NCBI RefSeq assembly: GCF_014805625.2
Contig: NW_023998415.1
Span: 18,587,135 to 18,651,134, forward strand
Reading direction: 5' to 3'
DNA: 64,000 nt
From: Glossina fuscipes
Lineage: Eukaryota; Arthropoda; Insecta; Diptera; Glossinidae
The notes under the pieces are model-generated. The model worked only from the letters and a program-made list of their open reading frames with translations, made no database searches and was not told the DNA's origin. Shown here piece after piece: positions 25,676-37,591 of the stretch (position 1 is its first letter; every line of letters begins with the position of its first letter). The translations under genes were made by a program, and so were the position numbers.

Positions 25676-28050
25676 CCTGCGCGATTATATAACTCTCTTA
25701 CTTGTTTTCAAATTAACGAAAGAAGCGCCACTGAAGTCAATGAGATGCGACGATGATTGCTGCCTAAAAATAATATATCGATGATGACCGTAGCTCTAAA
25801 GTTTCTTTTTTTGTGCCAATTATCGCGATTAGTTTTCTACCGGCGTCGGGAGACGAAATGAGACCGATGATGAAGGGAGACAAAGGAAGCTATATAGAAC
25901 CATCTTACTGATGAAAAGTCACCACTTTAGAAAATAATATGCGGAAGGCAGGAAGGATCTGCAATAACATGAATTCAATTACGCTTGGAATTCGAATTTG
26001 GAGAAAGTCGTAACCCGTCTTTACAGGAGCTCATAGAAAGCCGAAAGTGAATTCTTCCCTTAATTTGAGCTATATTACGTTAACAGTGATATTCTAATTA
26101 TTTTTCGAATATGATTGATTGAAAACTAATCGATACCTGTGGCAGAGAATTTGCCTGTACTTTATATAATCATCCAGTTGCCTGACTGTGGCAATTAAAA
26201 TCTCACTAAATTTTTTTCTTTATACATTGTATGCACTGAGATACGTTTATGTTATCGATCTATTCGTTATATCCAGTTTCCCTAACGAGCACTTATTATA
26301 CTATAGTTGATACTGCTGGTCACTGTGGAGTTTTTTTGCATGGATTATCAGTACGCTAATCTAATAAGTATACCTGTGACATATAAAAAAAAAAAAAAAA
26401 AAATTAAAACCATTTAATGCTCTGCATATGTCTGCATTTATTTTAATTTAAATGCATTCCGAAATATGGGCAAACGTTCACGTACAGATATAAATTAATT
26501 GAATTATATCTTAATTGAATTACGTATTAATCGAATTTATATTCACCATTTTATATATAATTAATAAACAAAAAATATAAATAAATATATAAATTATAAA
26601 GTAAAACAGCACAACAAAAATGCATTCGGTAGAACATCACTTTAATTATGATTACACAAAAAAAAGTGCATCAAAATACACTATTTTTCTCATCTGAAGC
26701 ATGGAATCGCAGTCTGTTGGCAAACGAAACCACAGTGGATTTGAAACGTGGGGAGAAGCTTATCGAAATTATGTCTCAGACTTACACTCCGAAAGGGATC
26801 AGTCAGTGTTTGATCGTTGCCTAAGAAGCCTTTAAACGATTATGCAGCAGCTCCTAGGCTTTCATAGCTAAGAGAAGAGAGTTTCAAAAGCTCAATAACT
26901 TTGCATGAAATACTTAAGTACCTGTTAAGGTTTCTGTTGTATTTGATTGGACAATCATCTGTGTCCTGCCTCCCCCTTGATAAAAGTTTATTTACAAGAA
27001 AGCTTGAGATGAATATAAAGTCATTTCCCAAACGTCTGCAGCAGAGACCCCAACTAGTTTTTTGGTCGAGAGTAGAGAGAGAGATTCTTAATAGATTCAA
27101 TGATCTCTCGTTCCACGGCAACTAATGGGAGGTGAATTCTTTTTAAATAGCTGAAATTTCGCCTTTGTTAGAAGACAGAAAAGATTGCTACCTCGAGGGG
27201 CTCGGCCTTATAATCTCGCCTAGAAGCTTTGCTAAAGGATTTTATTCGAGTTATGATTCGATTATCATGTGAAAAATTGTCTATCTCCGATGTGTCAAAT
27301 CTATAAGAGAAAACGAGGCGATTGCATTACGTATTTAAGAAGAAAGTTGATCATTTGAAGACGTAATACGTTCTCAACTTAATGGGATTCAATTTGCCAA
27401 TATGGAGAGGAGAGCAGTACCTTATTGCTTCTATGCACAATCACATATTCTAGCTGCAGCTCTTCTTTTCTTGTTAGCGATATGATGAAAACATGTCGAA
27501 GGCTCACAAAAATGTATGTAGTTAATATTTGTAAGAAGCGAATATTGCACCAAATGCAAAAATAAGTCATTTATGAAAGAAAAGCATTGTGAGAAAGTGA
27601 TGGGAGAGTAGTGAAAAATATTTTATTCAACGATTTTCCATTCCATAATGGTCGCACCCTTTTCTCATCTTTCCAACAAAGAATCAATTCTCTGAGAAGA
27701 AGCGCCGCAGTTATTTTTGGTCTATTCAATTTTTATGTCGAATTACTACCATAAGGAAATTTCCACCATAAAACATTAACAATTCAGCTCTCTTCAGCTC
27801 ATATCCTAATACGCGGTAGTATTCAAAAAATAGACTTAGGTGATCGAAATTCAATAAGATTGATTTTTCGATCAATTTGCTATTATAAGCCAATATTCCT
27901 CATGATCTGTTGAAAATTTGATCTTTTTCATAGGAACGATTACATGAGAGGGGGCCCAAGAAATTGCCACAATCGAATCAAATATTTCATACCAGTTGAC
28001 AATGTCGAAATATTATTACCCAGTGACCTTTATCGGACAATTTTGAAAGT
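25676..28050. other. Non-coding stretch with one short clean frame
   Basis: Apart from a 44-codon frame at 26701-26835 (ATG to TAA, hydrophilic, no known motif), nothing stands out. The opposed frames at 26840-27125 are weak. An A tract lies near 26384-26402. Confidence 0.4.
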
Positions 28051-28059
28051 TGCAAGTTC

Positions 28060-28400
28060 TTCCACATAACGATTTTTCAAAATAAGTCGTTATGTGAGCA
28101 GTGGACGAAAAAAAAAGTGGGCCGATCTTTTCCAAAAGCATTCGTCGTTGGGTCAAGGCCCATTAGTGTACCAAATTTCATTAAAATATCTCAAAAATTG
28201 TGATCTTTAGTTCGAACAGAAGGACACACGGACAGACATCAGGTCGAAAGACAGACAGACAAGCTTTGATTGATTTAGAAAATGATTCTAAATTGATTGG
28301 CGTAACAAAAGATGGGTCCATCACAAGTGCTTCCGGTTGTTACTTATGTCCGCACAAACTTATTATACCCTCTACCGCAAGTGGTGCGACGTATACAACA
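28060..28400 (+). repeat. Dispersed non-coding repeat family B (copy B1)
   Basis: The block runs AACGATTTTTCAAAATAAG, then GCATTCGTCGTTGGGTCAA, then TTTCATTAAAATATCTCAAAAATTG, then GATGGGTCCATC..., in the same order as at 41.7 kb. Its 3' end (about 28363-28395) has a TATACCC-type motif followed by a CTACC..GGTG imperfect hairpin. The open frame inside it (28200-28466) is not a gene. An ACAGACAGAC-rich segment lies in the middle. Confidence 0.6.
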
Positions 28401-29669
28401 AAACCCAATACAATAAAATGCAAGACCTGCTCATTGATAACAATGTTAGGTGTGTGTGCTTCGTAGAGCACTAACTACGTTTTTCACGTGCGTTATCTTT
28501 GCTCTTCTGCTACTTGACAATTCTGGATTCGTTCCACATGACGTCCACAATTTTGTGATGAATTCGTTTCAGTTGCATTCTTCCCCTTCTTCTTCTTCTT
28601 CTTCTTTGGAGGTTCTACACTAGCCACTCTTGCACTTTCTAACTATCCCGGCATACGTATGAAGCGGCCGTTTAAATTTACTCTGGAAAAGATAAAGTTT
28701 TGACTTTCAACTGATGAAGTGCTTAGAAGAGATGTCACTTCTTTCCTTTTCTGCAAAAGAAACGATCTTCAACTTAACAGTATTGTATTAAGAATTAATA
28801 TAGTTTCTAACTGAGATGTGGTAGTCCATATGTGGGAAAGGTTTGCTTCCAGGCAACAAGCCTTACTTTAATTTAATTATATCACAATGATATAATCCAA
28901 GTAAGTGATCGAGAAAGCCTATCTACGAGCTATTAAATTTAACGAAAGCAGCCGAATGGAACGGGAAAAAATTGCCCTACTCCCGATATGTCCTAGCGTT
29001 AAAACGACCGGTCGGACAGTGCGTACTTTAACGGTTAAATATATAACAAAAGTAAGCTGGATGATGTAATGTTTCCTATCGAACTCGAGAGCCATCTTCG
29101 ATATTTTACATACACTAACATTGTTTCACAATTGGTCTCTTGTTGATCGGAATGAATGTGACTGTGATACTTAACGTAACTGAGCCTAACTTCTTCTTAG
29201 GAGGAATAATTTTACCGCAAGCCGGAGCACAAACGAACGTGATTGACGTTACCGTTCGAAGACCTAATTAATGCTTACCTATTTATATGTATTATGTATA
29301 TTGCGTACATAAAATTGATACGAATTATGTTTATCGCAAAGAGAAATTAGGAACAAGAGAAAAGAATGTAGTTAACACACTGTTTCGATTTCAATTATGA
29401 AAAAAAGGATGACGAAAACTGCTAAAAAAAAATACTTATGTGTACAAATAAAATCCTGTAATGCTTTTGTTTTTTCTTAGTTCGAATTCGTAAAACAAAA
29501 AATCAAAAAAAAAAAAAAAAAGAAATAAAGGGGGAAATGTGGTTACCGAGAAGGAGTTTGAAGGTTGATTGCGCACATCACCATACACGAATACCTTTGG
29601 TTTGAACTATGCTCAGTTAACATGAATACGTGTACATAACATATTCATTTACATATATATACAAACATA

Positions 29670-29721
<52 letters not shown>

Positions 29722-31740
29722 TTTTGCTCTGATTAATAGAGATGTTGAAGTGCTCGCATAAAACGATATAAAATATTGAAAATATTTTTCAATACCACCG
29801 AGTGTGGTAATGCAGTGCATATGCCATTAAAACGCACAAATATGTACATACGCGGGCACATCTACTACTGTACCTATATCATTTATAGCAATGTATGCAT
29901 ACATATGTGCTCGAATTGAAAACACCTGAACATGACACATATTAGTAATATGGTCAATGATGAGTAGAGTGCAAACAATTTGGTTATAAGTGGGCGTTTT
30001 ATCGATACGGTGCGATACGATGCCATACGTTACGCTGCGAATACATTTGCTGTAGGTTTGAACGAAATAAAAGCTGAATGTCTGCATCAAGTGTGTATAA
30101 GAGTTTATTTTATTTTTTTTTTTTATTTTTTTGTTGTTTTTCCGGTTTCTTTTTTTTTTTTTTATTTTCAGCTAAGAGCTCTGTAGGATTGCATTTCACC
30201 AACAGAATGCCTGGTGAACATTTAACTCGAAAACAAATTCATTTAAATTTCTATTTTATTGTTTCGTTGCCAGACACTTTATCATTTCAATTTACTCAAA
30301 AAACAATGAAAAAAAAAAAAAAAAAAAAAACTAAAAATCTCTTAAAACGTCCTTTAACACGCATACACACACCTTCGCATAAATACAAAGTTCACCGTGG
30401 TTATGTAAACATTGTCAAATGGTCGCTCGGGGGAATGGGTAGTACCATCGACTCTGAACATTTAGAGTATAATCCATTTATCAATATTCACAAGAGTATC
30501 AACGTACAACTGATTAAAGAGAACAAATTTAGGGATTTTATTCGAATGTTTCAGTGAAATATGCATACAATTGAAGGGTATGTACAGGAACAGGAACACA
30601 CCAAAAGTAATAATTAACTAAAGTTAGTTGTTCATCAAATCATCGAATCATAAAAAAAAAAAAAAAAAAAAAAAAAAACAAAATATGAAAACAAAATCTA
30701 TTTAAACTTTCTTTTTAAACATAAAGAACTTTTCCACAACTCAGCTTAACTGTGCTGCATCTAAATTGCAATCGCATTAAACGTATGACTTAAGAAAAGT
30801 TTACTTAGAGTTCAAAGTGCTTTTAATTCCTATTTTTATTATCATTATTAGCGCAAATGTTAGCTCAACTAAAATTCTTCAACTTTATCTGAATAAACTT
30901 TTTTTTGTTAAATATTGCGTTTACTCAGATATCCAGGGCGAGTCCTTTATTAAAGGATTTTTAAAATATTTGGAAAAAATAATTAATATTTCATCCCATT
31001 CAAGGACTTTCTATTTAATCTCTTTTTTTATAATTCTAATTCATAAAAAACTAACAAACATTTTCCAAAAGAAAAACCTAAATAAATAAATATATTAAAA
31101 GAAATAAAGAAAGAAATCGTAGAATTGACTACAAACCACGCGCCGAGAAATAAAAGTCGTGACCAAGCAATAGTCCAACGGTGCAGATCTCGGATCACAG
31201 ATGTCCAACTTTTACGGAGCCTTTAGATGCTCTACTGTATTTCGCTTTTTATTATTACAAATGTATTCCTGCTTGCCTTTTGGCCGCTAAACAGGCTCTA
31301 TTTGATCGAACTAACACTTTTTCTGGATGAAATCGGCCCATAATTGGAAATACCTTTTCAATTGTATTATATACTAAACGTGGCCTTCAATTCTGATTCT
31401 GCGGGCAGGGCGCCTTCAATTTCCACTACTTATCTGTTTTCAAACAATGATTTGTGTTTGCGGGTAGCGTTAAAGCAGCAAATCGTACTGAATCGTGAAA
31501 TCCGATGGCTAAAACTCCTCCTCGACCAGTTCGTGAGCCAACTCAATATTCGACCTATTTGCTATTGTAAATTTTCTTTAAAGCTTCGAAACGTATTGAT
31601 TATTCGATATTGGAGGTTTATCTAAGCGCGTTCCAGCTATATTTGCATTCATATGTTTTCGCTTTTGCGTCTTCAATTTTTCAATCACAAAAAACAAAAA
31701 AAAAAAAAACAAATAAGAAACTTATATAATTGGAGGGGTG
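28401..31740. other. Non-coding stretch with simple repeats
   Basis: (TA)n at about 29674-29718, T tracts near 30111-30165 and an A run at about 30652-30678. The 159-codon frame at 30078-30557 is mostly poly-F and poly-K from those tracts and is rejected. No gene is supported. Confidence 0.45.
29674..29718. repeat. (TA)n microsatellite
   Basis: Uninterrupted AT dinucleotides of about 45 bases, the longest pure TA tract in the window. Confidence 0.95.
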
Positions 31741-31744
31741 GGGA

Positions 31745-32080
31745 GGAATCTCGTATACCCGCCACTATGCTTTTCGTATTCTACTCTCCAAGTTCCGTTT
31801 AATTTGAGACCCACAGTGCTAGTAGTATTAAGAAAAAATTTATCACGGTCTCCACCAAGTTCATTTTAGAATTAACCCATTTTTAGGGGGACAATATATT
31901 TTCATTCGAGGAGTGTACAAAATTATTTTAAGTCTTCCTTTTACACGTCACACTCGATACTCAGGCGGACAGACATGGCTAAATCAAGTCCGAATTTCAT
32001 TCTGATCAAAAATATATACAATTTATAAGGTCTCTGAGGCTTCATTTTGGGTATTGCATGCATTATGGAAGAAAACAAGC
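31745..32080 (+). repeat. Dispersed non-coding repeat family A, internally deleted copy (A2)
   Basis: It starts with CGTATACCCGCCACTATG and matches copy A1 through AGAATTAACCCATTTTTAGG (31867-31887). It then skips to GACAGACATGGCTAAATC (about 31968) and the TCTCTGAGGCTTCATTTTGGGTAT end. About 350 bases of A1 are missing between the two blocks. The orientation is opposite to A1. Confidence 0.65.
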
Positions 32081-35000
32081 CGATGTTACGAACCGACATT
32101 CGTGACTTTGTCTACCGCAAATGCTTAACTTATAATGCCTTTTGAAAGGAAGCTACCTATAATCGATCGTTGCCATGCCAAACCCGGTAAGAATCTGGGA
32201 AATGTTCCGCGAATTGCTTTGAATCTTACCGTCAGTCGTCAGTTGCGCCAATAGGTAAATTTGTTTTTGCAAATTTTTGGTTTTTGCTTCTTGGAAAAAT
32301 TCTTTCTCATATTATATTCTAATAGATGAATAACGAATCATATCAAATATGATTAAAGTTTCCATGCGCGTACGTCATGGATCTCGATAAAAAGGCTTTC
32401 ATCGTCATTTAATTAAGCGACACTTGACCGGTTCAATAAAAGTGAAGATTTTTCTCAACAATGAAAACAAGTGCCAATAATGTTTATTAAAAATCTGCTG
32501 CAGAATTATGTTTAGACCCAATACACAAGATAACATCCTATATGTATTAGCCAAGCAACATGCTTATGCCACTGGCTTGAACGGGGGAGTATTCTATTCG
32601 ATTTTTTTTTGTAAATAGCGTTTTATATAATTGAATTTAATACCAATTCAATAAGCAAAGCAATGATTTTTTTTCTTTCCCTAATCTTCCCACACACAAT
32701 AATCCGTTGAAAGCACAATTTAAATATTTATCGAAAATTCTTGCGAAATTTAAATAATTAGCGAAAACAAAAACAACAAGAACGCTTACATGCACACACC
32801 CCTGGTTAGACAAGTAGACAATTAATTTGAAAAAAACACATTTCGGTAAAAATGCGTTCGCCGAGCTCGAAGAACAGTGGGACATAGTATTTGGCAAATC
32901 GGTCTTAAATATTATGAAATTATTTTTTTTAACATTCTGTAGAGCATAACAAAGTTAATAATAATGCTGCTTATATTGAAACACCCAACCTTTATAGAGG
33001 AATTGATTATTTTGTAATTCTCTCACATGAACAAACATTTTTCATTGTCATTAAAGTAAATTAAGCAATGGCCCACTTACATATAATACTTTTATAAATA
33101 AAAATGTTTACGTACTTAAGGGGAGAATGTAGAATATATTCGAGTTTCACGTAGAAAATGCATTCTTGATCAGTTAAATCCATCTTTCTGGTTCATGTGT
33201 TTTGTTGAAATCACTCAACTGATTATAAAAATTTAAATATAAAAAATTTGTAATTTTTACGAAAGCGAAATTCGGCCTTTGGCTAACTAATGAATACAAA
33301 CATGCCTCCAATAAATAAATAAATAAATAAAGTTACGTAAAAAAGAAAAGACAAAAAAAAAAAAAAAAATGAATAAATTTTCTCTTTTTGGAAGTTAATC
33401 GAGTTATGAATGAAGGGAAGTACGAGGGGCCATAAATAATATTCACACAAGTCCGTCCTTCACTTCACAATCTATTTGTGTACCCTTCCCTGAAGTATAG
33501 AGGTACACATGCTTCGTCAAACGTTTCGCAAGGCCTAGTAGCAAGCTTTAGAGATCCATTAAGTATATACATCCTAGATAAGCATCAAATTCGGAAACCA
33601 ATTAAGTATGTCCGTCCCTCTGCCTTTATTAAACATTCTCAAAGACGCAAAAATGAAAATATCGGTTTTTAAATTTGGCAAAAAACACTGAAAGATACAA
33701 ATCTTGCATATAAGTTGGTGTTGAGACTGGGCCAAATCGATCAAACGATATGTGTGAAGCACAAGTACATAAGAATTTCTACATGTCTTTTGCATGGCTG
33801 AACAAAATCAGTCACCCTCACTGGAGTAGCGATATCTATTTTTTCATTTTCGTTGTTTTCTTTTTTTTGAGGCAAAGATGAGCACACAGCCGAGTAGAAT
33901 TTTTCTATTTGTTAGTGACTTGTCTCTTCCGAGTAGCATGAAGCAATTAAGGCATATCTGTGCGTATATATAAAATATGTCCCAACCTTTTGAATAAGTA
34001 TCGAGATCTCGTGGCCACACATTTCAATGCATTTTATCTTTATATCCCTAGTATCATCTACAGGTTGGTTTTTTTTAAAGACCGTCTACCGTAATTCGAT
34101 GCATTGACTTGCTGAAATTTGAAGCCTACTTTTACTATAGAATTAACATTATAGTATTTTCCTACTCGCCTGCTCTCATATGCTTAGCCTGATTAGTGTG
34201 AATTTAGAGCACCTTAAAAAAAAGGAATTTCATGATCTTCAACTAGCAAACCAAGTGGAGGGCAAACTCGAACGGACAAAAAAAACAAAAAGTGCCTTTC
34301 GTTCTCTCTGCTAGTTACTTTCAATTTTAGATATTATATTAATCATAATTTTTGACTTGTCTACCATTTTACAGCCAAGCTCATGTACTAAGTAAATAAC
34401 AACATCGCCGATTATTTGTTGGAACGAAAAATCGATTATCAAACTGAAACGAAGTCATATTTTTATGAAACATCTGCCAGCATGACACTAAGTGAGAAGC
34501 GCCGTTCGATTAAGACGCGTCAAGTTGGTGTAACTTCAAGATATGGAAAAGAAATTATTTTAAAAATCAAACTATTATTTCAAACAGAGTCTAAAGCGTT
34601 TCCAGCGGATAGTTCAGCCTCAAATTTATCTTTACCATGCCAACACATTTCTATTAATTGGTGCGAAGCGCTACGCTGACTTCTAAAACAGAATTGTTTG
34701 AAACCATTTAGAATAATATTTTTCTCTGAAATGGCTTCCAGTGATTCGTCTTTAATAAACCTCCCAAATATCCTTCTTAAAAAGCTGAAGAAACTGGTAT
34801 GATAATAACCGTTGATATCATTTGGAGGTTTGCCTGGCCTTGCAACCAGAACAATCTTACCCGATTTCTGTATATTTGGAAAATATTGGAGTTAGGTGCG
34901 TGCGAAATTGTAATTATGTAAGTAAAAAATCAAATATCTTCATAGGGAATATTTTTTAATGCTACATTTCGAACGTGATCCAAAGCATGAGACTTTCTTG

Positions 35001-35500
35001 ATCGTGTTCCAGACACTAAACATTTGATTACGTAACCAGTTATTTTATCCTCCTATGAGCACGTGAATTGAATTTGAGCCCCGTCGCCATACAACGGAAT
35101 CAACCATATGTTCTCTTGCAAGAGAGCTCAAGTCACAGAAAACTTGATAATATTCTCACAATCTTTCTGCAAAAGCCCTATTAACAGATAGAAAACGTAC
35201 ACCATCTCGATAAGCAATGTGCTCATATTTCCGAACGGCTTATTTACTTGTCTTCCAATAGCATATTTGTGCAGTTAAGAGCATTCATATAGTTAACTTA
35301 TTATTGATAATGATTCCAGAATGGACTTCCACCGGTTAGGATGAGTAGGCTACTCTAGTGGTATGAGACGGTGCTACGAGTTGGTATAAGTGATGGCATG
35401 AATTTTCTCGCTCACTCTGTCAGATTGAAGTAGAAACTTATAGATGCGGTAGGACGGGTTGGTCGTGCCCTACGATGTGACTGGTGCCTAACTAGATGTT
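32081..35500. other. Non-coding stretch
   Basis: The frame at 34416-34679 (87 codons) and the others are without recognisable motif. Simple A, T and AAAT tracts only. Confidence 0.4.
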
Positions 35501-35506
35501 CGGTTC

Positions 35507-36300
35507 GTGTCGTATACATTGGCCTGTTTATTGCTTGTGCGCCTGTGTGGCTTTGGACGAGTATGTCAGTTGTCGGGCAAAAAATTTTGCTTTGCCAGCA
35601 GTAGCAGCAGTGTGTCGTATGATACCAATGAATTAGTTGGACGTTTTCTTGGAGGGGAATTTTGTGGATCTGAAAGCGTTGCCTGTTAGCACTGCCTTTC
35701 TCATAAAAACAACAACAATCGGATCGATAGATGGACTGGAAAAGGTCAATTTTAGCGAGTGTAAAACGCTCTTGAAGGATATTCCAGCATTAATGCAGTC
35801 TCTTCGGAAAAACAATGAGAAAAATATAGAGACGCATCAGTTCCTTTGTAATAACGTTTTTGTGACAAATCGTCTAACTTTTAGCTTAAGCCCCTGTTTA
35901 AGGTTTCTGCTGATAGAGCACAGATCTTTGTATGGATCTTTGCAGTGAAAAGACTTAATTAACTCAGGGTCTTGCTGTTAAGGCAGCCCAGCCCTCTTGC
36001 ACTTTGATCTGAGACGCACGTTTTATGTAAGACTTCGGTATATGGGCGGCAACTTTAATGTTTGGTGTTTCTAAGACGGTGGCCCTGTTAAAGGAGTTTG
36101 CCTATCGTGTCCTTCTCGGGCGCCGTGCCTGGAAATAAGAATTGAGCTCCTCCTTCTAATGCCTGGGTTTATCTTAACTTTGCTGCACTCGTTTCGTGGT
36201 CTTCGACAAGCTATAGTACGGCAGTTTCTTCTTTCCCTGTGCGTTCAAGCATCGTGAGATTAAGTCTCCACGGCACGTAAGCAATTCGAGTGATATACCT
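35507..36300. other. GC-richer unclassified block with overlapping open frames
   Basis: Two plus-strand frames, 35507-35689 and 35637-35948, overlap in different phases. The second encodes a protein-like stretch (FVDLKALPVSTAFLIK, then ECKTLLKDIPALMQSLRKNN) with a plausible helical segment, and ends at TGA. The DNA to about 36300 is visibly richer in G and C than its flanks. The likeliest reading is a decayed transposon, but I recognise no gag, RT or transposase motif. A small host exon cannot be excluded. Confidence 0.3.
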
Positions 36301-37476
36301 TTACACTATTATTTGCTACGCCCATTTTAGTTTTTTTTTTTTTTTCTCGTAACAGGAAATATTAGAATTTCTGTGAGAATTTGAAAAGGGCAAGAAATCT
36401 TCAAGTACAATGAAAAAGACTTATTTGGGTGAGGGAAACCCTGTGCCATTTTCGTAGTAAAGCTATTATGCCATCACTGCATAGACTCTTGGATTCCCTA
36501 GGGAAAAGCTGAATATAGATATAAGAAAAAATTAAAAAGGGCCGAATGTGATCGATAACAATAATATTGATAAGGATTAGACAAGTAAACGAATAGAAAA
36601 CAAAGTCGGACTTATTAAGGCAAAATTTACTAGCCCCTGCTTTAAGCTATGTTGTAATTAGTTGTTTAACTATTTATTTTCTTCCTTACAAATTAACTCA
36701 AGCTTATGTTACCTTACAATTTATTATCGTCTTTTTTTCATGTTTGCTTTTAATCATTCTCAGACCACTTTACCGCTCCAGTTTACAAAGTTGTCCGTTC
36801 GTCCAAATGTCTTCCTATTTAATTATTCATTAAAATAACAAGAAGATTTTAACGTGTAGACATACTGCATTATATGTCTGTACGTATATATGCAAGTTTA
36901 TTAAAACCTCGTTTTCAAGTTTGTCGATAAATAAGTTTTCCTCTTTTTTCTTCTCTTACTCGCATCCTCTTCCGTCATCTAACTGTTTTGGCGGTCATGA
37001 CAATAATCGTTGTAATGAAAATTAAAGAAAAAAAAAAAACTTTAAACGAATGTAAATTAAACCTTAACTTCTCCAGATAGATCGCAAACAACGGTGTATT
37101 GCACAAAGTATCGGGCAGCATATTATTTTTAGGTCGACTGCCTCTAATGAGTGAGCAAATCTTTTAATGAGTAATCACTTTACCTTTAAAGCTCATCCAA
37201 TGGTTCATTGGCTGCTCCTTTTTGCTTCATGTTAAATAGATTCTCGTCTTTTGTTGTTGTTGTTGTTGCTACTGCTGTTATTTTTCTTGTTTACGGTTTA
37301 TTTTGCATCCTCTAACGATTGAAACTTTTTCTAACTGCACGTTATGTTGCTGTTATTGTTTTATTTTTACTTGCTCTTGAACACCCAACCAAACGTGTTT
37401 AACTTTGGCTTAGTTGGCCATGCCGATAAGTAAGAGGGTTTTCAATATTCTATATTATTCAACGTATGCAAACATA

Positions 37477-37530
<54 letters not shown>

Positions 37531-37540
37531 NNNNNNNNNN

Positions 37541-37591
<51 letters not shown>

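Noticed and set aside
28200..28466. 88-codon frame as a gene
   Set aside because: It lies wholly within non-coding repeat family B, which recurs without this frame being conserved.
30078..30557. 159-codon plus-strand open frame
   Set aside because: Almost all of its first half is poly-F from T tracts and its middle is poly-K from an A tract; the remainder has no motif.
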